NCBI RefSeq assembly: GCF_003244315.1
Contig: NZ_QKWH01000011.1
Location: 52,125 to 116,124, forward strand
DNA length: 64,000 nt
From: Xylanimonas oleitrophica
Lineage (GTDB): Bacteria; Actinomycetota; Actinomycetes; Actinomycetales; Cellulomonadaceae
Reading direction: 5' to 3'
The translations under genes were made by a program, and so were the position numbers. Positions 50,439-59,163 of this stretch are shown here, one piece after another (position 1 is the stretch's first letter; every line of letters starts with the position of its first letter). The notes beneath the pieces are model-generated. The model did not search any database and was not told the DNA's origin. It worked only from the letters and a program-made list of their open reading frames with translations.

Positions 50439-51449
50439 ATGGCGTCGACCACAGGATCACCAAATCCGCACCAAGCCTCGGACGGGACGGCCGTCGGCCT
50501 CCGCCGGGTCGGCAGCAGCGGGCTCGTCGTCTCCGCCGTCGGCCTCGGCTGCAACAACCTGGGCCGCCCCGGCAGCGCGAGCGAGTCGGCGCAGGGGGCT
50601 GCCGCCGTCGTCCACGCCGCGATCGACGCCGGGGTGACCTTCTTCGACACCGCCGACATCTACGGCGGCCGGCCCGGCCTCTCGGAGGAGCTGCTCGGTG
50701 GGGCGCTGCGCGGCCGCCGCGACGACGTCGTGGTGGCCACGAAGTTCGGCGGCGACATGCGCGGGGCCAACGGCGAGGACTTCGGCGCCCGCGGCTCGCG
50801 CCGCTACGTCGTACGGGCCGTCGAGGCCTCGCTGCGCCGCCTGGGCACCGACTGGATCGACCTGTACCAGCTGCACCGCCCCGACCCGCTCACCCCGGTC
50901 GAGGAGACGCTCGCCGCGCTCGACGACCTCGTCACCGCCGGCAAGGTGCGGTACGTCGGTCACTCCAACCTGGCCGGATGGCAGGTGGCGGACGCCGAGC
51001 ACGCCGCACGTCGCCTGGGCACGACCCGGTTCGTCTCCGCCCAGGACCACTACAACCTGATCGAGCGCGGCATCGAGAAGGAGACGATCCCCGCCGCCCG
51101 CGCGTTCGGGCTCGGCGTGCTGCCCTACTTCCCCCTCGCCAGCGGGCTGCTCACCGGCAAGTACCTGGGAGGACGACGGCCTGCCGGCTCGCGCCTGGCC
51201 GAGCGCGACGCCCAGCTCGCCGCCGCACCGTGGGACGCCCTGCGAGCCCTCCACGCCTTCGCCGCCGAGCGCGGTGTGCAGGAGGTCGACGTCGCGTTCG
51301 GCTGGCTGCTCGCCCAGCCGCAGGTCGCCAGCGTCATCGCCGGGGCCACCACCCCGGAGCAGGTGCAGCGCAACGCCCGTGCCGGCACCTGGGAGCCCAG
51401 CGCGGCCGACCTCGCCGAGCTCGACACGATCTTCCCGCCGGGAGCCTGA
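50439..51449 (+). CDS. Aldo/keto reductase
   Basis: A 336-residue (beta/alpha)8 NADPH-dependent carbonyl reductase. The catalytic tetrad is visible: Asp and Tyr in FFDTADIYGG near 67-76, Lys in VVATKFGG near 97-104, and His in YQLHRPDP near 144-151. The C-terminal VIAGATTPEQVQRNA binds the cofactor phosphate. Substrate unknown. The FAD monooxygenase gene starts 2 bp after its stop, so they form one operon. Confidence 0.92.
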   Translation: MASTTGSPNPHQASDGTAVGLRRVGSSGLVVSAVGLGCNNLGRPGSASESAQGAAAVVHAAIDAGVTFFDTADIYGGRPGLSEELLGGALRGRRDDVVVATKFGGDMRGANGEDFGARGSRRYVVRAVEASLRRLGTDWIDLYQLHRPDPLTPVEETLAALDDLVTAGKVRYVGHSNLAGWQVADAEHAARRLGTTRFVSAQDHYNLIERGIEKETIPAARAFGLGVLPYFPLASGLLTGKYLGGRRPAGSRLAERDAQLAAAPWDALRALHAFAAERGVQEVDVAFGWLLAQPQVASVIAGATTPEQVQRNARAGTWEPSAADLAELDTIFPPGA

Positions 51450-51450
51450 G

Positions 51451-52536
51451 GTGCAGCACCTGCGGGTAGGCATCGTCGGCGCGGGGATCGCGGGGCTCGC
51501 GCTCGCGGCAGGGCTGCGGCGTGACGGGCACGACGTCGACCTGTTCGAGCAGGCCCCGAGCCTGCTGCCCGTCGGGGCCGGCATCTCGCTGTCCCCGGAC
51601 GCGCTGCGAGCGCTGGGCGACCTGGGGCTGGACGACGTCGTCGCCGCCGTCACCGGCGGCGAGCGCGCCACGTCGGCGGCGCTGCTGCGGCCCGACGGCC
51701 GCCAGGTGCTCTCCGTGCCGGCCCGCCGCCTGGGCCTGACCACCTTGTCGCGCGCCGAGCTGCACCAGGCTCTGGCCGGCGCGGCCGGCGAGGTGCGTCT
51801 CGGCACCGAGGCCCGCGTGCCCACCGCGGGTGGCCCGCGCGTGCTCCTCGGCGACGAGGAGCACGCGTACGACGTCGTCGTCGCCGCGGACGGCGTGCGC
51901 TCGCGGGCCCGTGCCGCTCTGGGCCTCGACCCCGGCCTGCGCTACGCGGGCTGGACGAGCTGGCGGGGCGTGACGCGCGAGCCGTTCGACCTCGGAGGGC
52001 GTATGAGCGAGAGCTGGGGCCACGGCGCGATGGTCGGTCTCGTGCCCCTGCTGGACGGGCGGGCCTACTGGTTCGCCGCGGCCAAGGCCCCGGCCGACGG
52101 CCGTGTCCCCGAACCTCGTACCGAGGCGCTCGCCCGGTTCGGCACCTGGCACGCGCCGGTCCGTGCCGTGATCGAGGCCACCGGCGCCGTGGTGCGCACG
52201 GACGGCTATGACCTGGCTCGTCCCCTGCCCACGTTCGTGCGCGGCCGTGTCGCCCTGGTGGGCGACGCCGCCCACGCCATGACCCCGAACGTCGGGCAGG
52301 GCGCCACCCAGGCGCTCCTGGACGTCGCGGCCCTCGCACGGGGCCTGCGGGAGCTGCACGGCGTGGACGAGGTGCTGCGCACCTACGACCGCCGACGGCG
52401 GCGGCACGCCCAGTCGGTCGCACGCGCCTCGCGCCTGATGGGGCGCGTCGCGATGGCGGACGGTACCGCGGGGCGGGCGCGCGACGGCGCGCTGCGCCTC
52501 GTGCCCCGGCACCTCGCCCGGCGTGAGGCCCCCTGA
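51451..52536 (+). CDS. FAD-dependent monooxygenase (UbiH/PHBH family)
   Basis: A 361-residue flavoprotein hydroxylase. The dinucleotide-binding GIVGAGIAGLALAAGL is near 8-23, the DG motif VVVAADGVRSRARAAL near 142-157, and the GD motif ALVGDAAHAMTPNVGQGAT near 267-285. Such enzymes hydroxylate aromatic or polyketide substrates with NAD(P)H and O2; the substrate here is unknown. The GTG is 2 bp after the aldo/keto reductase stop, so the two may work in sequence. Confidence 0.9.
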   Translation: MQHLRVGIVGAGIAGLALAAGLRRDGHDVDLFEQAPSLLPVGAGISLSPDALRALGDLGLDDVVAAVTGGERATSAALLRPDGRQVLSVPARRLGLTTLSRAELHQALAGAAGEVRLGTEARVPTAGGPRVLLGDEEHAYDVVVAADGVRSRARAALGLDPGLRYAGWTSWRGVTREPFDLGGRMSESWGHGAMVGLVPLLDGRAYWFAAAKAPADGRVPEPRTEALARFGTWHAPVRAVIEATGAVVRTDGYDLARPLPTFVRGRVALVGDAAHAMTPNVGQGATQALLDVAALARGLRELHGVDEVLRTYDRRRRRHAQSVARASRLMGRVAMADGTAGRARDGALRLVPRHLARREAP

Positions 52537-52556
52537 GCGCCACCTACCCTGGAGGC

Positions 52557-53462
52557 GTGTCCCTCTCCGACCCTGCCGTGCGGCCCGACGCCCTCGGCGA
52601 GCCCTCGTGGCGTGCGGCGGCGGCCGCCCACGCCGAGCGGGCGGACGCGCTGACGGCCGTCTGGCGCCAGGCGCACGACGCCGGGCGCAAGCACGCGATC
52701 GAGGACTTCCTGTTCACCTACTACCCCACCCGGCCGGGACAGCTGCGACGCTGGCACCCCGGCCCCGGCGTGGTGCTCGAGGTGGCACCCGACGACGAGC
52801 GTCTCGGCTGGCGCTGGTACCGGCGGGTCGAGACGGCGGGCGGCGCTGGGGTCACGCTCGACGTCGAGGCCTTCGTGGCCGCCCGGGGCGAGACGGTGCG
52901 CTACGTGCGCTCCCTCGTGGGGGCGACGGCCTCGCGTCCCGGCACGTTCGGCTGCTTCGGCCTGCACGAGTGGGCGATGGTGTACCAGGACGCCGAGAAG
53001 GGCCGCGACCACCGCCACCCCCTGCCGCTGCGGCTGGGCGGGTCAGGCACGGACGCCGTCGTCGAGTCGCACCGCATCACCTGCTCCCACATCGACGCCT
53101 TCCGGTTCTTCACGCCCGAGGCCCGGGACCGCAACCAGCTCCGGCCCACCCGCGAGCGCCAGGTGGCGATGGAGCAGCCGGGCTGCCTGCACGCGAACAT
53201 GGACCTGTACAAGTGGTGCCTCAAGCTGGGCCCTGCTGCCCCCGGCGACCTGCTGCTGGACGCGTTCGAGCTGGCACGGGACATCCGGTACACGGACATG
53301 CAGGCATCGCCCTACGACGTCACCTCGTACGGGCTGGAGTCGCTGGCGATCGAGACGCCGGAGGGCAAGGCAGAGTACGTGCGCCGGCAGCGGCAGTTCG
53401 CCGAGCGCGCCCAGACGCTGCGGCGGCGTCTCCTGGTGCTGTGCGAGGCGCTGCCGGCCTGA
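52557..53462 (+). CDS. Conserved actinobacterial protein (often labelled 3-methyladenine DNA glycosylase)
   Basis: A 301-residue cytosolic protein with the conserved segments IEDFLFTYYPTRPGQLRRW near 48-66 and a late ANMDLYKWCLKLGP and ARDIRYTDMQASPYD. Close relatives in actinobacterial genomes are often called 3-methyladenine DNA glycosylase, but I see no helix-hairpin-helix glycosylase motif, so the function should be held as unknown. TACCCT (52545-52550) ends 6 nt before the GTG. Confidence 0.7.
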   Translation: MSLSDPAVRPDALGEPSWRAAAAAHAERADALTAVWRQAHDAGRKHAIEDFLFTYYPTRPGQLRRWHPGPGVVLEVAPDDERLGWRWYRRVETAGGAGVTLDVEAFVAARGETVRYVRSLVGATASRPGTFGCFGLHEWAMVYQDAEKGRDHRHPLPLRLGGSGTDAVVESHRITCSHIDAFRFFTPEARDRNQLRPTRERQVAMEQPGCLHANMDLYKWCLKLGPAAPGDLLLDAFELARDIRYTDMQASPYDVTSYGLESLAIETPEGKAEYVRRQRQFAERAQTLRRRLLVLCEALPA

Positions 53463-53485
53463 CCGGTGCGCCGGTACCGCCAGCC

Positions 53486-53506
53486 GTCGCGGGTTCGCGC
53501 CGCGAC
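53486..53506. terminator. Hairpin between convergent genes at 53.5 kb
   Basis: GTCGCGG (53486-53492) and CCGCGAC (53500-53506) form a 7-bp stem with a 7-nt loop between the convergent 301-residue gene and dienelactone hydrolase gene. No T tract. Confidence 0.4.
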
Positions 53507-53520
53507 CGTGCTCGGGGCGC

Positions 53521-54282
53521 CTAGGCCGCGGGCCGGGACAGCGCGTCGTCGAGGAACGCCAGCAGCCGCCGCCACGCGTCCGAGGCGGCGTCGGCGTGGT
53601 AGGCGCGGCTGTTGGTGTCGTTGAAGAACGCGTGCCCGGCGCCGTCGTACACCGTGGCCTCGAAGTCGACGCCGGCCTCGCGCATGCCCGCCTCGACCTG
53701 CGGCAGCCCCTCCATGAGGCCCGGGTCCTCACGTCCGTAGAAGGCCCGCACCGGGCAGGCGATGCCCGCGTAGTCGGTGGCTGCGGGCGGCGCCCCGTAG
53801 AACGGCGCCGCCGCGCGGACACGCTGGTCGGCCGCTGCCAGGGCGAACGTGTAGCTGCCACCGAAGCAGAACCCGGTCACACCCACCCGGCCGTCCACCC
53901 CGGGCTCGGTGAGCAGGTGGTCGACCACCCGGCGCAGGGCACCCACCGCCCACGCCCCGTACTCCGGCTGGTTCGCCACGGTCAGCGCCTCACGCATGCG
54001 CGGCTGCAGGCGCGTGCGCTCCTCCTCGTCGCCGGACTCCCGCAGCCGCTCCAGCTCGGCACCCACCTGCGGGGTGACCCCGCCGTGGCTGAGCACGTCC
54101 GGTGCGACGACGACGTAGCCCTGCGCCGCCAGGCGCGCGGCGACGTCCTTGATGTGCTCCACCAGGCCCCAGATCTCGTGCACCAGCACGAGCCCGCCCT
54201 TGATCGGCGCTCCCTCTGGCGGGACGGCACGGTAGGCGCTGAAGCCGTCGAGGTCGATGGTGCGGGCGCTGACGTCGGTCAT
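53521..54282 (-). CDS. Dienelactone hydrolase family protein
   Basis: A 253-residue alpha/beta hydrolase. The Cys nucleophile is in VGVTGFCFGGSY (Cys139), with Asp186 in YGREDPGL and His217 in DGAGHAFFND completing the Cys-Asp-His triad of dienelactone hydrolases. Typical substrates are lactones from ring-cleavage pathways, but no such pathway is near. GAGGCT ends 7 nt before the ATG, a weak version of the -10 pattern. Confidence 0.9.
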   Translation of the reverse strand: MTDVSARTIDLDGFSAYRAVPPEGAPIKGGLVLVHEIWGLVEHIKDVAARLAAQGYVVVAPDVLSHGGVTPQVGAELERLRESGDEEERTRLQPRMREALTVANQPEYGAWAVGALRRVVDHLLTEPGVDGRVGVTGFCFGGSYTFALAAADQRVRAAAPFYGAPPAATDYAGIACPVRAFYGREDPGLMEGLPQVEAGMREAGVDFEATVYDGAGHAFFNDTNSRAYHADAASDAWRRLLAFLDDALSRPAA

Positions 54283-54304
54283 GGCCGGAAGCCTCGCGGC
54301 CGTG

Positions 54305-54763
54305 TCAGCCGTCCGCAACCGCCCGGTCCAGCACGTCACGGTGCCGCTCCGGGATGCGGTTGCGCTCGAACGTGATGGTCGAGTATCCGTGCGGGGCCGG
54401 GCGCCCGTCCGGGCCCAGGTGCACGAACACCATCTTCTCGATCACGAGGATCTGCTCCCGGGTGAACAGGTTGCGCACCTCGGCACGCATCGTCAGCGAC
54501 GTGCGCCCGAACCGCGTGGCCCGCAGGCCCATCTCCACGATGTCGCCCTGCCGGGCCGAGTTGACGAAGTTGATCTCCGAGACGTACTTGGTCACCACGC
54601 TCTCGCTGCCGAGCTGGATGATCGCGTAGATCGCGGCCTCCTCGTCGATCCAGCGCAGCAGGCTGCCGCCGAAGAGGGTCCCGTTGGCGTTGAGGTCCTC
54701 GGGCCGCACCCACTTGCGGGTGCGGAAGATGATGCCGTCGTCTTCCTCGCTCATGCTCCCCAT
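54305..54763 (-). CDS. Acyl-CoA thioesterase (hotdog fold)
   Basis: Hydrolyses acyl-CoA to free acid and CoA. The 152-residue product has RPEDLNANGTLFGGSLLRWI near 21-40 with the conserved Asn and Gly, DEEAAIYAI near 41-49, and VSEINFVNSARQGDIVE near 61-77, the YciA/BFIT-type pattern. The ATG at 54763 is preferred to one three codons later because the latter would have its purine-rich site too close. 22 bp after the dienelactone hydrolase start region, separate genes on one strand. Confidence 0.88.
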   Translation of the reverse strand: MGSMSEEDDGIIFRTRKWVRPEDLNANGTLFGGSLLRWIDEEAAIYAIIQLGSESVVTKYVSEINFVNSARQGDIVEMGLRATRFGRTSLTMRAEVRNLFTREQILVIEKMVFVHLGPDGRPAPHGYSTITFERNRIPERHRDVLDRAVADG

Positions 54764-54902
54764 GATCCGCGCCCCCTCCCCGGTTCGCCGCGCGGTCGGC
54801 ACATGTCACAGCCGGCGCACGTCACGGTCGTGACCGTGCTCCACGGTTCCGCCACGCGCCGGGCGAAGGACCCGCACGGGGAGGCTGGAAGAATGGCCGG
54901 CG

Positions 54903-57617
54903 ATGACCACCACCACGGCCTCCGCCGCTCCTCGCCCCGCGGGCACCCTGATCCCGTTCCTGCCCGCCCCCACGGGCAAGGACCCGGACCCGGACGCCCT
55001 CTTCGAGGCCTACTCGGCGTGGGCGGCCGAGGGCGGCAGGCCGCTGTACCCGCACCAGGAGGAGGCGCTCCTTGAGGTGATGACCGGGTCGCACGTGGTC
55101 CTGGCCACCCCCACCGGGTCGGGCAAGTCGATGGTGGCGATGGGGGCGCAGTTCGCGGCGCTGGCCGCCTACCGTTCCGGGCGCGGCGGGCGCACGTACT
55201 ACACGGCCCCGCTCAAGGCGCTGGTGAGCGAGAAGTTCTTCGACCTGGTGGCGGCGTTCGGGTCCCGGAACGTGGGCATGATGACGGGCGACTCGGCGGT
55301 CAACGCGGACGCCCCGATCATCTGCTGCACCGCGGAGATCCTGGCGAACCTGGCGTTGCGGCGCGGCGGCGAGCCCGCGGACCCGCAGGACGCGATCGCC
55401 CAGGTGGTGATGGACGAGTTCCACTACTACGGCGACCCGCAGCGCGGCTGGGCGTGGCAGGTGCCGCTGCTGGAGCTGCCGCGCACCCAGCTCGTGCTCA
55501 TGTCGGCGACCCTCGGTGACACCACCCGGCTGCGGGAGGACATCGAGGCGCGCACCGGCCGCCCCGTCGCGGAGGTGGCGGGGGCCGAGCGTCCGGTGCC
55601 GCTCACGTTCGACTACGTCGTCGAGCCGCTCACCGAGGTGATCGAGGAGCTGGTGACCACGCACCGCGCCCCGGTGTACGTGGTGCACTTCACTCAGAAG
55701 GACGCCGTCGAGCGGGCGCAGTCGCTGCTGAGCATGAACGTGGCCAGCAAGTCGGAGAAGGAGGCCATCGCGGCCGAGATCGGCGCGTTCCGCTTCGGCA
55801 CGGGGTTCGGCAAGACCCTCAGCAAGTTCCTGCGGCACGGGGTGGGCGTGCACCACGCGGGCATGCTGCCCAAGTACCGCCGCCTGGTCGAGCGCCTCAC
55901 CCAGCGGGGGCTGCTCAAGGTGGTGTGCGGCACCGACACCCTCGGCGTGGGCATCAACGTGCCGATCCGCACGGTGCTGATGACCAGCCTGGTGAAGTTC
56001 GACGGCGAGCGCATGCGGCACCTGACCGCGCGCGAGTTCCACCAGATCGCAGGCCGGGCCGGCCGGGCGGGGTACGACACGGTGGGCGAGGTCATCGTCA
56101 TGGCCCCCGACCACGTGATCGAGAACCGCCGCGCCCTGCAGAAGGCGGGCGACGACCCGAAGAAGCTCAAGAAGATCGTGCGCAAGAAGGCGCCGGCCGG
56201 GTCGGTCAACTGGACGGACTCGACGTTCGAGCGGCTGCGGGACGCCGAGCCCGAGCAGCTCACGTCGCACTTCAAGATGTCGCACGCCATGGTGCTCAAC
56301 GTGCTCGCCCGTACGCGCGGCGGCGAGAGCGGCACGGACCCGGTGGACGCGCTGCGGCACCTGCTGACCGCGAACCACGACCCCGACGGTGCCAAGGCCC
56401 AGCACGTGCGCCAGGCGTTCCGCATCTACCGCTCGCTGCGCCAGGCCGGTGTCGTCGAGAAGGTGCGGGTGCCGGACTCCTCGCGGCCGCAGGGCTGGCG
56501 TCCCAGCGTGCGGCTCACGGTGGACCTGCCGCGCGACTTCGCCCTCAACCAGACGCTGTCGCCGTTCGCGCTGGCGGCCATGGACCTGCTCGACGTCGAG
56601 AGCCCCACGCACGCCCTCGACGTCGTCTCGGTCATCGAGGCCACGCTCGACGACCCGCGGCAGATCCTGTACGGCCAGCAGAACGCCGCCCGCGGCGAGG
56701 CCGTCGCGGCGATGAAGGCCGAGGGCATCGAGTACGAGGAGCGCATGGCGCTGCTCGAGGACGTGACGTGGCCGCGCCCGCTGGCCGAGCTGCTCGAGCC
56801 GGCGTTCGCCACGTACAAGCAGAGCAACCCGTGGGTGGCCGACGCCGAGCTGGCCCCCAAGTCGGTGGTGCGGGACATGGTCGAGCACGGCATGACGTTC
56901 GCCGAGCTCGTCTCCCGCTACCAGCTCGAGCGCACCGAGGGCGTGGTGCTGCGGTATCTGGCCGACGCCTACCGGGCGCTGCGGCAGGTGGTGCCTGACG
57001 AGCACCGCACCGAGGAGGTGCAGGAGATCGTCGAGTGGCTGGGCGAGCTGGTGCGCGGCGTGGACTCCTCGCTGCTGGACGAGTGGGAGCGCCTCGCCAA
57101 CCCGGTCGACGACGACGCGGACACGGTGGTGGACGGCGAGCTGGCCGAGGCCGGTGCCGAGGCTCCTGCCCGCCCCCTGACGGGCAACCCGCGCTCGTTC
57201 CGCCGTCTGGTGCGCAACGCGACGTTCCGCCTGGTGGAGCTCGCGGCGCGGGAGGACTACGCCGCGCTGGCTGTGGCGTCGAGCACGCCCGGCTGGGATG
57301 CCGAGGCGTGGGAGGACGCGCTGGACCCGCTGTTCGTGGCGCAGGGCGACGACGCGATCGGGGTGGACGCCGCGGCCCGGGCGGCGGGCCTGCTGACCAT
57401 CCTGGAGCCGGGCGCCGCGGTCCCCGCCGCACCTGGCGGCTCCGACAGCCCCGCCGACGGCGGCACCGTCCCGCCCGGCACGTGGTGGGTGCGGCAGGTG
57501 CTGGACGACGCCGACGGCGACCACGACTGGGCGATCACCGTGCTGGTCGACCTCGCGGCGAGCGACGAGGCCGGAGCCGTGGCGCTCACGGTGCTCGGCG
57601 TCGGCCCGATCGGCTGA
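54903..57617 (+). CDS. DEAD/DEAH-box RNA helicase with DUF3516 C-terminus (HelY-like)
   Basis: A 904-residue superfamily 2 helicase. Walker A ATPTGSGKS is at 68-76, Walker B with the DEFH box at about 171-174, motif III LMSATL near 199, and motif VI HQIAGRAGRAGYD near 380. The C-terminal 300 residues form the DUF3516 domain. Related actinobacterial proteins are called HelY and are thought to act on structured RNA; the substrate is not known. Three bases separate its stop from the next gene. Confidence 0.92.
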   Translation: MTTTTASAAPRPAGTLIPFLPAPTGKDPDPDALFEAYSAWAAEGGRPLYPHQEEALLEVMTGSHVVLATPTGSGKSMVAMGAQFAALAAYRSGRGGRTYYTAPLKALVSEKFFDLVAAFGSRNVGMMTGDSAVNADAPIICCTAEILANLALRRGGEPADPQDAIAQVVMDEFHYYGDPQRGWAWQVPLLELPRTQLVLMSATLGDTTRLREDIEARTGRPVAEVAGAERPVPLTFDYVVEPLTEVIEELVTTHRAPVYVVHFTQKDAVERAQSLLSMNVASKSEKEAIAAEIGAFRFGTGFGKTLSKFLRHGVGVHHAGMLPKYRRLVERLTQRGLLKVVCGTDTLGVGINVPIRTVLMTSLVKFDGERMRHLTAREFHQIAGRAGRAGYDTVGEVIVMAPDHVIENRRALQKAGDDPKKLKKIVRKKAPAGSVNWTDSTFERLRDAEPEQLTSHFKMSHAMVLNVLARTRGGESGTDPVDALRHLLTANHDPDGAKAQHVRQAFRIYRSLRQAGVVEKVRVPDSSRPQGWRPSVRLTVDLPRDFALNQTLSPFALAAMDLLDVESPTHALDVVSVIEATLDDPRQILYGQQNAARGEAVAAMKAEGIEYEERMALLEDVTWPRPLAELLEPAFATYKQSNPWVADAELAPKSVVRDMVEHGMTFAELVSRYQLERTEGVVLRYLADAYRALRQVVPDEHRTEEVQEIVEWLGELVRGVDSSLLDEWERLANPVDDDADTVVDGELAEAGAEAPARPLTGNPRSFRRLVRNATFRLVELAAREDYAALAVASSTPGWDAEAWEDALDPLFVAQGDDAIGVDAAARAAGLLTILEPGAAVPAAPGGSDSPADGGTVPPGTWWVRQVLDDADGDHDWAITVLVDLAASDEAGAVALTVLGVGPIG

Positions 57618-57620
57618 CCG

Positions 57621-59096
57621 GTGCTCGCTCTGACCGGGCCGCGCCGCACGACGACGGCGCTGCTCGCCGTCGTGGTCGCGCTGGCCGGCCTCGCCGCCCG
57701 GGCCGCCCTGCCGCCTGCCGTCGGCGGCCCTGCCGGAGACGCCCTGTACGCCACCCTCGTGGTGCTGCTCGTGGTGCTGGTGCGGCCCCGGACGACGGTG
57801 GTGGTCGCGGCGGCGGCCGGGTTCGCCGTCAGCGCCGCGGTGGAGCTGGCCCAGCTCACGCCCGTGCCCTCCGCCGTGGTCGCGGCGTTCGAGCCCGCTC
57901 GCTACGTGCTCGGCACGACGTTCACCGCCACGGACCTGGCCTGGTACGCCGTCGGGGCGGCCGTGGGCGGCGGCGTCGTAGCGCTCGCGACGATCGGGAG
58001 CCTGGGCCGCGAAGACCGTGTGCGGCACGGCCGCCGGCTCACCGGGCGCCGCCCGGGGCGGGCAGCCGTGCTCGTGGGCGTCCCCGTGGCGGTGGTGGGG
58101 CTGGCCACAGGTGGCCTGGCGCTGACGATGCACACGGAGGCGCAACGGCTGGCCTCCGAGGTGGCCACGGCCCGTGCCGCGCTGGAGGACTCCGCGGGCA
58201 AGGTGGCGGACGACGCCGTGCGGGGCTCCCTCGCCGCCTCCGTGGACCGTGCGGAGGCCGTGCTGGCCCGCACGCCGCTGATCCAGCGGCGCCCCGGGGA
58301 CGCGGACGCGGCACGGCAGCGGGTCGAGGCGGACGCCGCGGTGGTGCAGGCTGCCCGGCTGGAGCACGCCCGCGCCGAGGCCGGCGTCGCGCTCGACGCG
58401 CTCGGGCCGGCCACGGGCCGGGGCGAGCAGGTCTACGCCGCGACCGACGGCCTGGGCGCCGACGAGGTCGTCCGGGGGGCCGTGCGGGCCGCGCTCGACG
58501 AGGCGGGCAGGACTGCCGCCACGGTCGGTAGCGCCGCAGCCGGGCAGGTCTCCGACCCGGTGCGGGTCGAGCAGGCCACGAGCGAGCTCACCGCGCGCCA
58601 CGCCGCCGTCGAGCGCGCCACGGCGGACCTGATGACGGCGCAGGACGCGATCACCTGCCCCGAGCCGGACCAGCTCTGGTTCCCGGAGGCGGGGCGGCTC
58701 GATCCCGCGCTGCTGGCACCGATCCCCTGGGCACCGCGCTTCTCGCTGCGTGCTGACGTGCTCGACGACCTGGTGGCGCTGAACGAGGCCTACCGCGCGC
58801 GGTTCGGCCAGGACCTGACCATCACCTCGGCGTACCGGACGTACGAGCAGCAGCTCGCGGTGTACAACCCGGCGAACCCCAACCCGCTGGCAGCTCCTCC
58901 GGGCTGCTCGAACCACGGGCTGGGCACCGCCGTGGACCTCGGCGGTGGCGTCGCCTCGTTCGACAGCCCGCAGTACGCCTGGCTCAAGGAGAACGCGGAG
59001 CAGCACGGCTGGACGCACCCGGACTGGGCCGAGCCGGGCGGGCGGCTGCCGGAGCCGTGGCACTGGGAGTCGGTGCTGACCCCGGTCTCCTACTGA
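57621..59096 (+). CDS. DUF2809 membrane domain fused to VanY-type D-alanyl-D-alanine carboxypeptidase
   Basis: A 491-residue fusion. Residues about 8-135 are the DUF2809 membrane domain (four helices; VELAQLTPVP and VLGTTFTATDLAWYAVG are typical). Another helix near 150-168 leads to a charged coiled-coil region (about 170-345). The last 125 residues are an M15B peptidase: SAYRTYEQQ near 403-411 and SNHGLGTAVDLG near 430-441, with zinc ligands His432, Asp439 and His481 in PWHWE. It likely trims D-Ala from stem peptides outside the membrane. Downstream of HelY with 3 bp between. Confidence 0.85.
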   Translation: MLALTGPRRTTTALLAVVVALAGLAARAALPPAVGGPAGDALYATLVVLLVVLVRPRTTVVVAAAAGFAVSAAVELAQLTPVPSAVVAAFEPARYVLGTTFTATDLAWYAVGAAVGGGVVALATIGSLGREDRVRHGRRLTGRRPGRAAVLVGVPVAVVGLATGGLALTMHTEAQRLASEVATARAALEDSAGKVADDAVRGSLAASVDRAEAVLARTPLIQRRPGDADAARQRVEADAAVVQAARLEHARAEAGVALDALGPATGRGEQVYAATDGLGADEVVRGAVRAALDEAGRTAATVGSAAAGQVSDPVRVEQATSELTARHAAVERATADLMTAQDAITCPEPDQLWFPEAGRLDPALLAPIPWAPRFSLRADVLDDLVALNEAYRARFGQDLTITSAYRTYEQQLAVYNPANPNPLAAPPGCSNHGLGTAVDLGGGVASFDSPQYAWLKENAEQHGWTHPDWAEPGGRLPEPWHWESVLTPVSY

Positions 59097-59163
59097 GCAC
59101 CCTGTCGTCTGCCTGCGTGCCGGCCTGCGCGTCAGCCTGGTCTCAGCTTGTGTCAGCCCGCTC

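Noticed and set aside
48337..54763. Secondary-metabolite gene cluster around the PhzF, aldo/keto reductase and FAD monooxygenase genes
   Set aside because: No synthase, NRPS/PKS, terpene cyclase or resistance core gene lies nearby.
57621..59096. Vancomycin-resistance locus
   Set aside because: VanY-like peptidase alone, with no vanH, vanA/B, vanX or vanRS; ddl at 23331 is an ordinary D-Ala-D-Ala ligase.
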